A DNA stretch of 64,000 bases from Owenia fusiformis (GCA_903813345.2 CAIIXF020000003.1:4797815-4861814); one strand, 5' to 3'; counted from the stretch's first letter, positions 11,086 to 23,902 are shown. Notes: a model not told the origin generated them from the sequence alone. Numbers and translations: made by a program.

Positions 11086-12385
11086 ATCAAGAAAACAGCA
11101 ACTCCATGGAGTAGTGAATTCCACCGAACAAAACACGTCTTCTTGAGCAGAGCTCATTTTTTCTATAGGTATGGAATGAACATATAACATTTTGAGCCAA
11201 ATTCATCCCCTGGTATTTGAGTTATCAAAGATTATGTTTTTTTTTACAAAAATGGCAACCATTTTGAAATTCAGCTGCCATCTCAGAAATTTCTTCTCAA
11301 GCAGAGCTCCTTTGACCCAAGCAACAGCATATAAAATCTGAACCAAATCAGTCTACTGATATTTAGGTTATTAAAAATTACATTTTAATGATAAATGGTA
11401 GCTATGCATAGCTATGTATGTTTGTCCCTAGGCATCAACATATAAAATGTAAACCATATCCATCAATTAGCATTTGAGTTAACAAAGATTACATTTCTTT
11501 TTAACAAAAATTGGCAGCCATTTTGAAATTCAGCCGCTATTTTAAAAATCTTTCTCAAACAGAGCTACTGTGTCCCTAGGCATCAGCATATAAAATTTAA
11601 AAAAATCCATTTACTGCTATCTGAGTTATCAAAGCTTACATTTTTTAAACGAAAAATAGCCGCCTTTTGTTATTTAGCAGCCATTTTAAAGCTTTGCTTC
11701 AAGGTACCTTCTTTGTCTCTAAGCATCAGCATATAAAATTTGAACCAAATCCTTCAACTAGTATTTGAGTTATCAAAGATTACGTTAAGAAAAATGACTG
11801 TGATTTTAGCAGCCATTTTGAAAATCTCTTCACGGTAGCTCCATTGTTCTGAGGCATTAGCATATAGAATTTGAACCAAATCCGTTCACTGGTATTTGAG
11901 TAATAAAAGATTAATGTTTTTTACGACAAATGGCCGCCATTTTGAAATTCAGCCCCTATCTTGAAAATTCTTTCTTGAAAAATCTACTTTTGATTCTAGG
12001 CATCATCATATAAAATTTGAACCAAATCCATTCACTGGTATTTGAGTTATCAAAAATTACGTTTTTTAGGAAAAATCTTGATATTTTAAAAAACTCTTCT
12101 ACAGCATAGCTCCTTTGTCCTTAGGCATCAGCATATACAATTTGAACCAAATCTGTCAACTAGTATTCAAGTTGTCAAAGATTACATTTTTTACGAAAAA
12201 GAGTGGCCATTTTAAATTAAGAGGCCATATTGAAAATTCCTTCTCGAGCACAGAGGTTTTATCGCCATAAGTCTATAAAATTTGAATCAAATCTGTCAAC
12301 AGGTATTTGAGTTATCGCCCAGACAAGCGGATGGACGGACGGCTTTGCTATATCCCCCTCGAACTGTGTTCAGTGGGATAATAAA
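11086..12385 (+). mobile_element. Family E Helentron-like element, near complete
   Basis: Head: AAAACAGCAACTCCATGGAG with ...ATTCCACCGAAC near 11130. The core has about seven units of roughly 140 bp, each with GCATCAGCATATAAAATTTG, ACTGGTATTTGAGTTATC and a GCCATTTTGAAATTCAGC-like block. A short RGAC run at 12313-12342 follows, then the tail TATATCCCCCTCGAAC...GTTCAGTGGGATAA. The tail arm GTTCAGTGGGAT pairs with the head word apart from two differences. Confidence 0.72.
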
Positions 12386-12797
12386 TAGTACCGTGGGTAC
12401 TGGGCTCACAAAAGTGAATTTCCCCAGACAAAAATGGCGACCATTTTGAAAATAGGCGAGCTTTTGAACCAGGAGTCATATGGGAGTTTTCTGTATTGAT
12501 GTTGAACGAAAATAACTTAAAACGGGAATCCTATAGACACAGGTTTTAGAGCAAATGGCCCAGAAGTGAATTTCGCGAGACAAAAATGGTGGCCATTTTG
12601 AAAATAGGCAAGCTTTTGGACCAGGAGTCATAGTTTTTTTTCTTTATTGATATTGAACAAAAATCAATCCTTTTGGCAGAGGTTTTAAACAGGCCAATTC
12701 TTGACAGACGGACTGACAGACAGACAGACAAACAGACAGACGGACAGACAGATGGACAAGTGAGTGATTGCAATAGCATACCATGTGAGCTAAAAAG
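12386..12797 (+). mobile_element. Family F Helentron-like element
   Basis: Head region GTGGGTACTGGGCTCAC near 12391. The core has two copies of a unit with GTGAATTTCSCSAGACAAAA and CCATTTTGAAAATAGGC. A clean RGAC array (GACAGACAGAC, GACGGAC) runs at 12702-12755, and the tail ACCATGTGAGCTAAAAA ends at 12797. CTCAC in the head pairs with GTGAG in the tail. Confidence 0.6.
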
Positions 12798-12850
12798 CAG
12801 CCATCTGAAAATTTCTTCTTGAGCAAGAGGAGGGAAAGCCCCAGAGCTTT

Positions 12851-13044
12851 AGAGATGACAGACATAATTACATCTCTTGCTTACCACCTTCGTTTGTTCA
12901 AATTTTCACAGGCTTATTTCCAAATACTACACTTCGATCTGATGTTTAGAGATGACAGACATAATTACATCTCTTGCTTACCACCTTCGTTTGTTCAAAT
13001 TTTCACAGGCTTATTTCCAAATACTACACTTCGATCTGATGTTT
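12851..13044. repeat. Perfect 97-bp tandem duplication
   Basis: 12851-12947 and 12948-13044 read the same base for base, from AGAGATGACAGACATAATTA to TTCGATCTGATGTTT. This indicates a very recent duplication or an assembly effect. The flanking sequence is unique. Confidence 0.85.
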
Positions 13045-14042
13045 TAATTGATGTAGGCATATTCCATACACCTATCTTTATCTTGATGCCAAATAAGAAG
13101 CTATGATATTGGTTAATACGGCAGAAATGAAGTGTATTTCGAAAATTTGGAAGCCACCATTTACACGAGGGTAAAGTCTACCCGTGTACATACAACCTAC
13201 CGCCGAGCAAGACACGCATATACCGCCTATCAAATGTTTGGTTAACTACATCACATAGGAAAATGGACAATAAAGTTAATATTGGACCTCTATCAATTCC
13301 CTTGGATGGTTAGAATCGTTACTAAGATGTTCTAGCAGGCGGAATTGGCCTAGAATTATAGTTGAAATACATTTGTTATGTCCAAATTAAGAGATAAGTT
13401 AACGTATAATGGTTTTCGATTTGTTTTTCTCATTCATACTCGCTTTAATTGATAATGAGCCATACATAAGACATATTTGGGCCGGTAAATGTATGTCATA
13501 TGTATAATATATTAAGTGTCAAAATATTAGGTCAAAATAGCACTTTTGAACAGCAAAATCTTCACATAAACTTTGTCCTAAAAGATCCGATGTTATCGGA
13601 CATCGGACCCGATGTGATCGACGAGTAATATTATAAAGATCTAAAAATATCTTGAGTAAATGATCTCAGAATCCGAACATTACTTGAGTAAAATCTGTTG
13701 AGATCCGATTATATCGTCGAGTCTATGACATGCTGATGATGAAATAGTGTTAGTGTTACTTTTGGGAGTTTTTGAACCTTGATTTAATTGCCTTTATTAG
13801 AAGGGTTACTCGTTGTTAATAGTATTGTAAGATTTTGACCTAGACTGACACAACAGAAATTAGGCTATCAACATTGGAGGATAGGAAAAGCGCGGAATTG
13901 CGTTTATATCAATTATGAATATGATCTTTCTTTTTTTTTTTATATGTGATTTATTTCATAGTAAAATAGAATTATTACATACACATGTTGTGGCTTTGCA
14001 ATGAAGCATTATAAGCCACAATTAAATAATAACAAGATTTAA
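13045..14042. other. Intron sequence with no feature recognised
   Basis: AT-rich sequence without coding signal. At 13580-13720 the words GATCCGAT and ATCGGACATCGGACC recur, perhaps a repeat remnant. A T-run lies at 13930-13942. Confidence 0.3.
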
Positions 14043-15103
14043 ACCAGAACAACGGCAACGCCAAAGCGTAGCGAATCCCATCGAACAGAAATGGCTGGCA
14101 TTTTTACAAACGAATAGCAAATATCATAAAACAGCACACCAGAAAGGCCACCATTTTCAAACTGGTTGCTCACTAGCCAAGTTGTCATCAGAAGAAATAA
14201 TATGCTTTTAAGTAGCCACCTCTAAAATTTTTGAAAAATCACACACGTACTTGTAAAATAACACACATAAGAACAACGGCAACGCCAAAGCGTAGCGAAT
14301 CCCATCGAACATTTTTCAAAATGGGCACCTTCTACCAAAAGTGTCATTAGACAGTGTGCCATGCTTATAATATTCACATACCAATATGAACGAAATCGCT
14401 CTACTACTTTTCCAGTTATAGTAAAATACGTTAAAATGGTGGCTATTTTGAAAAATGGCCGCCTTCTACCAAAAGTCTCATTAGACAGTGTGCCATGCTT
14501 GTAGTATTTACATACCAAATATGAACAAAATCGCTCCACTACTTTTCGAGTTATAGTAAAAAACCTTTAAAATGGCGGCCATTTTGAAAAATGGCCGCCT
14601 TCTACCAAAAGTGTCATTAGACAGTGTGCCATGCTTATAGTATTCACATACCAAATATGAACAAAATCGCTCCACTACTTTTCGAGTTACAGCAAAAATC
14701 GTAAAATGACGAGTAAAGGCCGCCATTTTTCAAGATGGCTGCCATGTGCTTTTTTAATATCTACATTTCTAGCTTTATTAATGTCCTATATAATTTTTTT
14801 ACATTTAAAACATATTGCTATTACAGTTTTACATATTGCACCTAAATTACTGTAAAATCGGCACTAAAATGGCCGCCATTTTTAAATGAGCGGCCATTTT
14901 GAAAATCGGCTTTCGAGCAGAACTTCTACCCCCATAGGGTATATGTGTACAAAATATGAATAAAATCGGGCCAACGGTATTTGAGTTATTGCCCGGACGG
15001 ACGGACGGTCGGACGGACGTACGTACAGACGTACGTACGTACGGACGGACGGACGGACGGAGGCGTTCCCTATATCCCTCCGAACTTCGTTCGATGGGAT
15101 AAA
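14043..15103 (+). mobile_element. Family B Helentron-like element
   Basis: Head CAACGGCAACGCCAAAGCGT, then AGCGAATCCCATCGAAC, occurs twice (near 14050 and 14275). Core units of about 135 bp contain CCTTCTACCAAAAGTGTCAT, GACAGTGTGCCATGCTTATA and TTTTCGAGTTATAGTAAAAT. The (GGAC)n array is at 14995-15062. The tail CCCTATATCCCTCCGAAC TTC GTTCGATGGGATAA ends at 15103. The final arm GTTCGATGGGAT is the exact complement of the head word ATCCCATCGAAC. Confidence 0.8.
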
Positions 15104-16226
15104 AATGCAGTGTGGCAAATAAGAGGTCGCCAAACGCCAAAAACAGGGAGTGAAAAAAATTTGGCGATAGAAGTTGCGATCTATCTCGACAATTTTGGCG
15201 TTGGATGTTAGATCAATTAAACTTTACAGTTTTTATCCCCGACATTCTTGAAAAATGAAGTTTCATAGTTGATCCTATTCCCATTCACAAAGCTTTTTAT
15301 TCTACCTAAAACATGATCAGAATAGAAGAACATAAAGCCACCTACCTTTAATAGAGAAGAACAATTTGAAGTAAAATAGCCAGATAATCATCAGTATTTA
15401 GAAAAAACACTGAAAAATCATCTAAATTTTGCCGTGAGTAGGCAGGAAGTTAGCCTACTCAGAGGTAACAATTTTGGTATTGTATTTGTATTGATCGCAC
15501 TGCCATCTTTATAACTTATGAAAAACTGTTGAGTCAAAATTCATTTATAACAACCAGATACCTGTCTAGAACTCCTTGCACATTTGATTCCTTTATTTAT
15601 TTATCCTCATTAGACTAAAAAAAGTTCATGATGTTCATTTTAAAGAGGTTTAATTCAAAAGATGCTACATTTTCAAAATATTGATCTCTCCAAACTCTGA
15701 AATAAAAGCTTCTTTGATGATACATACTCTAGCAGTATAGCCTAATACAGTAAAAACTGTCTTAGTGAACACCTCTCTCTAGTGAACACCTGTCCCTAGT
15801 GGACACCCTTCCTACGCACATAGTCCACTGACTTTGTATAAATTACCCTCTCTCTAGTGAACACCTACTGTCCTACAGCGATCGTTTTTTCGTGGCAAAA
15901 AATGTTCACTATACACAAGTTTTACTGTAACACAATTTTCTTTATCTATATTGTTAGTACATACAACTCTAGTATAGACAGTTGATCAGCTCTGTCTAAT
16001 TTACCCTCAAAAAATTATGAGTAAGATTTTTCCAACCTACCTACCTGCCCCTACCTGCCTACCCCAAATCTGAAATTTCATTGATCAGGAAACAGACATG
16101 TGTGGCCTTTCCACTTATTTTAAGCAGTTTAATTTACCATTCGCAATTCATGCACAGTTTAAGATGAGGGCAAAAATGCCGACTAGACAAAATTATGGCC
16201 AGACGAAAAATGTTTTGGCGAGAGTG
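15104..16226. other. Intron sequence, minor short repeats only
   Basis: No coding signal. Words of the type TCTAGTGAACACCT recur four times at 15765-15870, a short degenerate array. The rest is unremarkable AT-rich sequence. Confidence 0.3.
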
Positions 16227-16346
16227 TTTCAAATGCTCCACTACTTTTCGAGTTATAGTAAAATATGTTAAAATGGCGGCCATTTTTCAAAATGGCCACT
16301 GTCTACCAAAAGTGTCATTAGAAATAGACAGTGTGCCATGCTTATA

Positions 16347-16377
<31 letters not shown>

Positions 16378-17673
16378 GGTACAAATAAATACATATTCTA
16401 AAAACCACCAGCCGATGTCGGCTTATGAGACACTGGACTTTAAAGGTCAATAATAACAGTGTTTAAATAGATATGACATTCAACAATAAAACTACAATTC
16501 ATCTACAAGTACGTTAATGCATAGATTGATAAATATTAATAATTCCATCTATAAGTGATGATAAATGATTTACATCTTGTGAGATAATGACTAGATTCTT
16601 GACTACAAAATGGTGTGGAGGTTAGGCCCTCACTGCAATAAATACAATACATAGGAATAATATGGCAAATTATTATACTGCAGTCAACCGTTCCAGGTCA
16701 AATTGCCTTTTCATGAACATTTTGTATAACAGAGCAGCCTACTGTCTCTGAATTGATCTTGAATGCATTAGGCTTATAAATAAAAGTAACTCATTGTCAG
16801 TGTTTGTTCTTATATGTGGTGTTAAAATATCAGTTACAGTTCTATAAAAATGTGTTCTCAAGTTGGAATAATGTTTACATTGGACAGCAAAATGAATTTC
16901 ATCTTCAACAAAGTTACCATCACATAATTTACATGTACGATCATTTAGTGCTGTATTTGACCAACGACCTGTCTCAATGTGAAGTATTCACATACCAAAT
17001 ATGAACAAAATCACTCTACTACTTTTCGAGTTATAGTAAAATACATTAAAATGGCGGCCATTTTTCAAATTTTCAAAATGGCCGCCTTCTACCAAAAGTG
17101 TCATAGGACAGTGTGCCATACTTATAGTATTCACATACCAAATATGAACATAATCGCTCCACTACTTTTCGAGTTATAGTAAAATATGTTAAAATGGCGG
17201 CCATTTTTCAAAATGCCCGCCTTCTACCAAAAGTGTCATTAGACAGTGTGCAATGCTTATAGTATTCACATACCAAATATGAACAAAATCGCTCCACTAT
17301 TTTTTGTGTTATAGCAAAAATCGTAAAATGACGAGTAAAGGCCGCCATTTTTCAAGATGGCTGCCATGTGCTTCTTTAATATCTACATTTGTAGCATTAT
17401 TAATGTCCTTTATAATTTTTTTACATTTAAAACATATTGCTATTACAGTTTTACATATTACACCTAAATTACTGTAAAATCGGCACTAAAATGGCCGCCA
17501 TTTTTAAATGAGCGGCCATTTTGAAAATCGGCTTTCGAGCAGAACTTCTACCCCCATAGGGTATATGTGTACAAAATATGAACAAAATCGGGCCAACGGT
17601 ATTTGAGTTATTGCCCGGACGGACGGACGGAGGCGTTCCCTATATCCCTCCGAACTTCGTTCGATGGGATAAA
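16227..17673 (+). mobile_element. Family B element, split by a LINE end
   Basis: This copy lacks the head. It carries core units at about 16230-16350 and 16981-17340, the GGCTTTCGAGCAGAACTTCT segment, a short GGAC array at 17616-17630, and the complete tail ending GTTCGATGGGATAA at 17673. The core is interrupted at 16350-16980 by a minus-strand retrotransposon fragment. Confidence 0.75.
16350..16981 (-). mobile_element. 5'-truncated LINE 3' end inside family B
   Basis: A T-run at 16350-16377 on the plus strand is a poly(A) tail read in reverse. The 5' end of the fragment, next to 16980, encodes DRTCKLCDGNFVEDEIHFAV, then Q-C. This is the C-terminal C-x2-C-x8-H-x4-C knuckle of CR1/L1-type LINE proteins. 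A stop and a 3' UTR of about 450 bp follow. AGTAT flanks both sides of the insert (CTTATAGTAT left, AGTATTCACATACC right), consistent with a short target duplication judged against uninterrupted family B copies. Confidence 0.72.
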
Positions 17674-17893
17674 AAGAAAGTATGACAATGGATTTGCAAT
17701 AGACAAAAGAATTATTGTGTTCAAAATTATAAAGTTGGTGGTGGAAGAAATACTTACACGCTTGCACACCTTTGAATAAAAGCTGAGGTGAGCTTTAAAA
17801 TTTCAATATTAACTTCTTTTGGCAGACAACTGTCTCCATACAAAAACAATGATAATTTGTCTTGCTGGTTTTTAAATGCTGGGTAATTAAAAT

Positions 17894-20800
17894 TTAGAAG
17901 AGTAAGTGCATCCTCTTAATCTTTAAGATATTGTGATCTAAGGTTACAAGAGAACATGACATGAATGGATGTTTCATTGCTATACCCACATTTGCATGTA
18001 GGGGATTATATACATTAGTAAATTTGTGGGTGTAAAAATGGGACCGGAAGATAAGATCACAGTGCACCTTGTTCAGAGAAATTTCTTGGCTCCTTGTCAA
18101 GGAGATCTCAGAGGAATTAATAATGATATAAGTAGTCATTAATTTTTTCTTTACATTCGATTTAAAAATATTTAGATTTGGTGATTCTTTAATTTCGGGT
18201 GGGAGAGACTCCCAGTCAATGATGGATTTAAATATGCATGATCTATTTGAAAATGTTGAGGTTTTGATTGGAATTTGGTAGTCACAACTTCTTCGTGTTA
18301 TTGATGGAAGATTTCTACGATATTGATTAAAAATGCTCAAAACGTAGGATGGAAGTTTATTGTTGTAAGCTCGGTACATTAGGAAAAGTCTATGCATTTG
18401 TCTTCTATCAGATAGCTTTGGCCAATTTAAGCAGTTAAGGACTTTTGTTGAAGATGTTCCATGTAGTACACCTGAGCAAATGCAGGCTGCTTTGTAGTAT
18501 AATTGATCAATGGATTTTAATTTACTTATATTTGCACAACCATAAAGAATATCGCAATAGTCGAAAATTGGAAGTATGAAAGATTTGAAGATTAATTCCA
18601 GGTGTTTTCCATTTAATTTGTTGCTTAGAGATTTAAGTGGGTTTAATAGTTTATCAATCCTCTTGGTGAGCTCTGTGATGTGTTGGTCAAAAGTTTGGTG
18701 TTTGTCTAGTATGAGGCCTAAATGTTTATGATGATCAACTCGAGGTAGAACATCATTACCAATTTTGAGGTCAGGAACGTTATATTCACATTTCCTTGGG
18801 TTTGAGAAAATTATGTCTTTGCTTTTAGAGGCCTTAAAGTTCATTTTCCATGTCTGGGACCATTGGAAAATTGAATTAAGATCAGATTGTAAAATTTTGT
18901 TACTTTCAATGAGATTTGATTTGGAATATGGTTGGTATAGAGATGTGTCATCTGCATAAATATAGCATTTGCTTGATAAGGTTTCAGGGAGATCATTTAT
19001 ATATATCAGGAAAAGTAGTGGTCCAAGAATAGAGCCTTGTGGAACGCCAGCATTTATATAATCCTCATCGCTCAAAACAGACTCTTGACCATCAAGGATA
19101 ACTTTTGCTTGTCTTTTAAAGAGATATGATGCTAAAAGTGATAGAATACTTGGGCCAATTCCATAAGATTCAAGTTTTTTTAGTAGCAAAGAATGAGGTA
19201 AGGTGTCAAACGCAGCTGAAATGTCTAAATAAACCCCCCTTACATTTCCCCCAGATTCTATTTCATTTGTTATAAAATCAATAATGCTTAATAATTGAGC
19301 ATGAGTGCTGTGCCCTGGCAGAAACCCACTTTGAAGATCGTAAAATAGGTCATTTGATAGTAGATGGTCAAATAATCGTTTGAAAATGATACGCTCAGCT
19401 ATTTTTGAAATACAACAAAGGAGCGTGATTGGACGGAAATTTTGAATATTAGATTTATCACCCTTTTTATGAACAGGTAAAATATGTCCAATTTTCCATT
19501 TTTGAGGAAAGGCTTGAAGAATAAACATTTTGTTGAACAGTTTAGATAAAATGGGAGAGAGGGCTGGTGCTGCCATTTTTAACATTCTATTACTTATCAT
19601 GTCAGGGCCGGTTGCTTTATTTATGTTTAATGAAAGTAGTATTTCAAAAATCTCGGATTCATGGGTCGAAAGTATGTCAATTTGATTTGGAGTTCTGAGA
19701 TTCAAAGAAATATTTCCAACTTCTCCATCTAAATGAGTTCTTTATGAAGTGTTCCAAAAATAAGTTTGCCTTTTCATTGCCTCTGGAAATACAATTTCCA
19801 TTGTGGTCAAACAAAAACGGTATTTTTGAATTTTTAGATCTTCCCAAAAGTTTTGATATGATGGACCAATAAGACATGCTTCCATGTTTATACGAATTGA
19901 GCTTGTGCCACAAATTTGAATCATGAATTTGCTTAGCTTCCTCTATGGCATTGTCAACTATTCTGCATTGTTCATTGTATTTTTGAAGGTAGGTCAAGTT
20001 ATGGGTTTTCCTAAATTTATAATGTAACTTATTTCTTTTATTTATCAGGGTTTTAATTTTGTCATTAAACCAAGGTTTGTCAGTGGATTTGAATTTAATT
20101 ACTGAGTTTGGGATCAGGTCAGAGAAAGTTTTCAAAAGGTTATCGCTAAGCTGTTCCACAAGGTTATCAATATCATTTACCGATTCTATTAACTGTTCCA
20201 AATTTGCTTCGCGTATTGTACTTGTATTGTATTGTACTTTTTAGTAATGTAATATCTGTTTTGGAATAGTACCAAATCCGTCTTGAGTATGGCGCCTCTT
20301 TCAAAGTAGTAAAACAACAGTCAGTAGATAAAGTACTATGATCTGTGTATCCAATTGGAGGTTTAACTGTTGTATTGCTTATTTGATCGGGGTTGTTTGT
20401 AAATAAAAGATCAATACATGACCTACTTAAATTTGTAACTCGTGTCGGCTTCTATCTATAAGTTGAAAAAGACCTAACGACTCTGAATAATCATATAATA
20501 TTTTACCTGCTGAGTTTTCATTATTTAATGCCCACCAGCTTTTACACCTGGCATTAAAATCACCTTTTATCAACATTAAGTCTATTTTAGAGTGAAGCAA
20601 TTTACTACATGAATGGAAAATCTACTAAAAAAATCCTGAGTCTCAGCTTTGTTTTGAGATGGTGAACGATAGTATGTGCCAAAAAGAATTGATTTAAAAT
20701 TGATTTTAACTTCCACCCAGATAGAATCACCAAAGTCATTCATGCAGTCATGCCTAATTTTAAAAGGAATATCTTCATGGATATAAACTAATAAACCACG

Positions 20801-20980
20801 ATTTTTATTTAAATAGACTGGTGCATGGAATCCATCAATAGAATAGTTATGTGAAATTTCTTCACTTGAAAGGTTTCCAACTTCACACAAACCAATAATT
20901 TTACTATTGTTAATATGTATATGATCTTTTAAAGCACTAAATCTGCTATTATCATTTGCTTGATCATGATCTTTCTTCAT
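17894..20980 (-). mobile_element. CR1/Jockey-type LINE, ORF2 region
   Basis: Endonuclease N-terminal part at 20980-20582 (NNSKIIGLCEVGNLSSEEIS, GLLVYIHED). The endonuclease end near 20450-20380 reads TNLSRSCIDLLFTNNP, then GYTDHSTL. Linker at 20201-19677. Reverse transcriptase at 19705-17894 is a single open frame of over 600 codons with FRPITLLCCISKIAERII, VYLDISAAFDTLPHS, GVPQGSILGPLLFLIYINDL and YADDTSLY. The element is broken: there are frame breaks near 20455, between endonuclease and linker, and near 19700. Another lies near 18000, where the C-terminal knuckle C-K-C...H...C is in the next frame. No ORF1 or poly(A) was seen. The long intact RT suggests moderate age. Confidence 0.88.
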
Positions 20981-21461
20981 TTTAGGAGCCGTTGTACTGA
21001 TATTTTAGTCAAACTTGAGAGCGAATGAATTGCATTTAAATCAATTATTATCCATATTTATGGATAAAAATGAATATATGCCACGTTCCTAATCTCTATT
21101 GGTCAATCTTTTTTCATTTTAGTAGCCTTTCTACTGATATCTTATTCTATTCAATATTGAGATCGAATGAGCATAACAGGTAAACTTTGCACATTTTAGA
21201 CCAATCAAAATATATATTTTAACTATTTTTATATATAATAACTATTTTTCATATGTTTACCGTCTTGGTAGATACAAAATAACACGTACCAAACTCATTG
21301 GATTATGAGCATAGTCAGATAGAAGTGGTGATATCATCAACAATGAAAATTGAAAGCATGAATTCAATGTTTTAAAGAACTTCGCGGGACACAGACATTG
21401 ACGTAAAGTGCTGCGGGAATTATATCATATTAACAGGAATATTTGTGATATACTTCATGTT
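20981..21461. other. Sequence beyond the LINE 5' side
   Basis: Two diverged copies of a unit of about 130 bp (TTTCATTTTAGTAGCC..., TACTGATAT, GAGATCGAATGA) begin near 20970 and 21110. They may be the LINE promoter or 5' UTR repeats on the minus strand. No protein signal. Confidence 0.35.
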
Positions 21462-21576
21462 CAAAGTTGTTGATTTTCTTTCTCAGAGATATTTATTTAT
21501 TCTATTTTTTTTTATCAAAAAAAAATAAAATATAAAAATAAATAAATATCTCTGAGAAAGAAAATCAACAACTTTG
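21462..21576. repeat. 115-bp near-perfect palindrome
   Basis: CAAAGTTGTTGATTTTCTTT...CAGAGATATTTATTTAT is mirrored by ATAAATAAATATCTCTG...AAAGAAAATCAACAACTTTG around an AT-only centre (T-run then A-run). A single hairpin of about 50 bp per arm can form. It is probably a foldback MITE. No target duplication was found. Confidence 0.75.
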
Positions 21577-22796
21577 TACATTACTACCAGAGAGATGAAC
21601 ATTCATAGAAATACTTCATGTTATTATATGATCATTCGAAAGCTTACTCACTACCTCATCGGGGTTTTACTCACGGTATAATCGGAATACTCAGGCGGTA
21701 GCATTGGGTCCTATTGAATCGTACTGATGGTATAATCATTTTCAACTTCCACCGGTGATTTCAATGATATGCAACGTATGGCAGTGAAACAAATGTAATA
21801 TACGAGGGGTGATCAATAAGTAATAGACGCTTTTTTACACAGATGCTTTTTATGGACCAATCCCTTCGATTTTCTGACCAGTGATACATCATTCAATTAT
21901 CTATCAACTCTGAAGATTTGAAAACAAAACATGTAATATATTTTGATATATCTTTATTTCCGTGAAGGATGTGTAGGTACCCCGGGACCGACATGACGTC
22001 AAACATTCTGAAGCTACAGTATTTTAGCTTGTTTAACATGCAATGCAGTTGAATGTAGGCTGAACAAAACAAACCATTATGGTCATGAATTACCTTATTT
22101 TGTTATGCCATAGTTGATTTTGAATATTTTATCATCACTATGTGGTATTCATGCCACATTCATTCAACAGGGCCCTCTACATGGGTTCCATCAAGTGCTA
22201 CATGTACACAATTCCTCATCCTCTTAACTCAAGATTGTGAGACAAGGCTGAATCCATTTTCTGACATGGTAGCAAGATGCAGTTGCACACTGACAGGTTG
22301 TTTTATTTCATCAATGGCAATAAACCTGCGTCCTTTCTCTATAGAAATAAGTAGTATAGAAATGAATAAGTCACATGTGAGCAGGTCTGGACAATATGGT
22401 GCATTGGCCAAGGGCTCAATTTTGAGGTCCAGGGATATTGTTTTCTAAACATTTTGAGATCTGTGGGCAGGTGCATTGTCCATATGGAGTAGGGTGTTCC
22501 TTTCTCTCACCATCCCTTTCTTCCACAATGCTTTCTCAAATTGACCTGCAAACCCCTTCCATTCAACACTCTGACATCACAATACTTTCTGTTTATGTGT
22601 TACCAGTCAGCGAAAAAGTTCAAACAACACAACACTTGTTGCATATAAAAAGTTCAAATCTAACTGAAATTTGCCAAACTGGCTAAAAAGTGAATATGTG
22701 ACGTAAATGTCGGTCCCGGGGTAGCTGTACCTCCATCACGGAAATAAGGATATATCAACATATATTATATATTTTGTCTTCAAATCTTCAGGATTG

Positions 22797-23795
22797 TCAA
22801 TCAATACGGTGGCGGTGGCGGTAGGCATATATTTTTGTGAGTCATCATGACTCAGGTAGTTTCAAAAAAGTGAGTCACAAGAAAAAAAGTTGAGTCAAAG
22901 CTATAAAAGTGTTTTTCTTGAGTAAAAATGCTTACAAAATGTAGAAACCACATACAAAATCTATTTTTTGATTTTGGGCATTACCTTTTATTGTACTCTT
23001 ATAGCACATTAACAACTAACAATTAATTAATTAGGCAATTGCAAGAAAAATGTCACTATTAATCATCTGATTATCTGGTCCAGCGAGTCATGGGTGTGAA
23101 TGGAGTGGGAGAGGAGTTTCTCCCTGTGTGGAGTTACACAAATTGACCCAATCAGCCTGGGGAATTACACTTTGCGATGGTCCTTCATTGCCACAAACCG
23201 TCGGGGAGGTGGCATGCCTCGTAAGACTTGACCTTTGGAAATCAGTACTTCCCCTGAGTGAGGCAAATACATCTGACTTGTTTGCTCTCGTGCACACAGA
23301 GCACCTCATACCAGTCACCGCTGCTGGGGCAGCATCTGGTGGCACTGTTGTTACCCATCTGAAAACCTCCACCCATTTAGCGAGAAACTGCCTCACTACA
23401 GGCATTTTATTGAATTTTATTTTATTTGAATTTTATTTGACGTTTTCAAAAGCTTCCCGCCACAAACATGGCAACTTCTGGGAGATACACTCACGCCACC
23501 TATAGAACTGAATAAAAATCTTGAATCCCGGGAATCTATCTTGAAAAGCTGTTTCATTTGTTGCGTAGGAAGGAGGCTCGATTGCGCTGAACGAAATGTT
23601 AGATTTCCAGAATTAGCAAAATTATAAATTTGATCAATCACGTTTTTTCACATATAGGGATCAATTTAACCAAGTACCAAGCGGGGATTTGGCATGTGAA
23701 ACAAACGTGCATCAGAAAGACTCGGTAGACAATGAATATTTGTGTCAGAGTTGCAAAAATGTGAGTAAAAAACGTAAAAAATTGCGTTAACCTCT
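22797..23795. mobile_element. About 1-kb insertion in the mariner right TIR
   Basis: It separates two pieces of the right TIR that are contiguous in the left TIR (CTGAAGATTTG next to TTGATAGATAATTG on the opposite strand). It holds a GGTGGCGGTGGCGG start, AT-rich ends and a GC-richer middle with an intact ORF at 23405-23088. No terminal repeats or duplication were clear, so the insertion mechanism is unknown. Confidence 0.6.
23088..23405 (-). pseudogene. ORF with TTF/BED-like zinc-finger start, likely gene or transposon fragment
   Basis: A 105-codon ATG-initiated frame. WVEVFRWV is followed by GMRCSVCTRANKSDVFASLR and FQRSSLTRHATS. The order W-x2-F-W...M-x-C-x2-C...F...L-x2-H is the layout of TTF-type zinc fingers in ZMYM and hAT-related proteins. 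The last part (after about residue 75) is not recognisable. Base composition is richer in G+C than its surroundings. It could be an exon of a captured host gene, the N-terminus of a hAT-like transposase, or chance. No downstream domain was found. Confidence 0.4.
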
Positions 23796-23902
23796 GATTG
23801 ATAGATAATTGAATGACGTATCACTGGTAGGAAAATCAAAGGGATTGGTCTATAAAAAGTATCTGTGTAAAAAAGCATCCATTACTTATTGATCACCCCT
23901 CG

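Larger units (their letters stand above)
21803..23902 (-). mobile_element. mariner-type transposon, decayed, with inserted sequence
   Basis: TA (21801-21802) and TA (23903-23904) flank TIRs CGAGGGGTGATCAATAAGTA and its complement. The left TIR extends to about 22005 (roughly 200 bp), including CTTTATTTCCGTGAAGGATG and CCCCGGGACCGACAT. The matching right TIR is split into 22687-22796 and 23796-23902 by about 1 kb of foreign sequence. Transposase remnants on the minus strand: LLHMDNAPAHRS near 22490 (the H-x-DNAPAH catalytic motif) and PYCPDLLTCDL near 22400 with KGRRFIAIDEI just after. Several frames and stops break it, and most of the N-terminal half is missing. Confidence 0.85.

Noticed and set aside
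12819-13106. 95-codon plus-strand frame with a repeated peptide
   Set aside because: The frame is long only because a 97-bp segment is duplicated. No homology recognised.
14847-15211. Frames rich in SVRPSVRP- or TDGRTDG-type strings
   Set aside because: Artefacts of the (GGAC)n microsatellite. The same false peptides appear at every family tail (17610, 24980, 39560, 57060).
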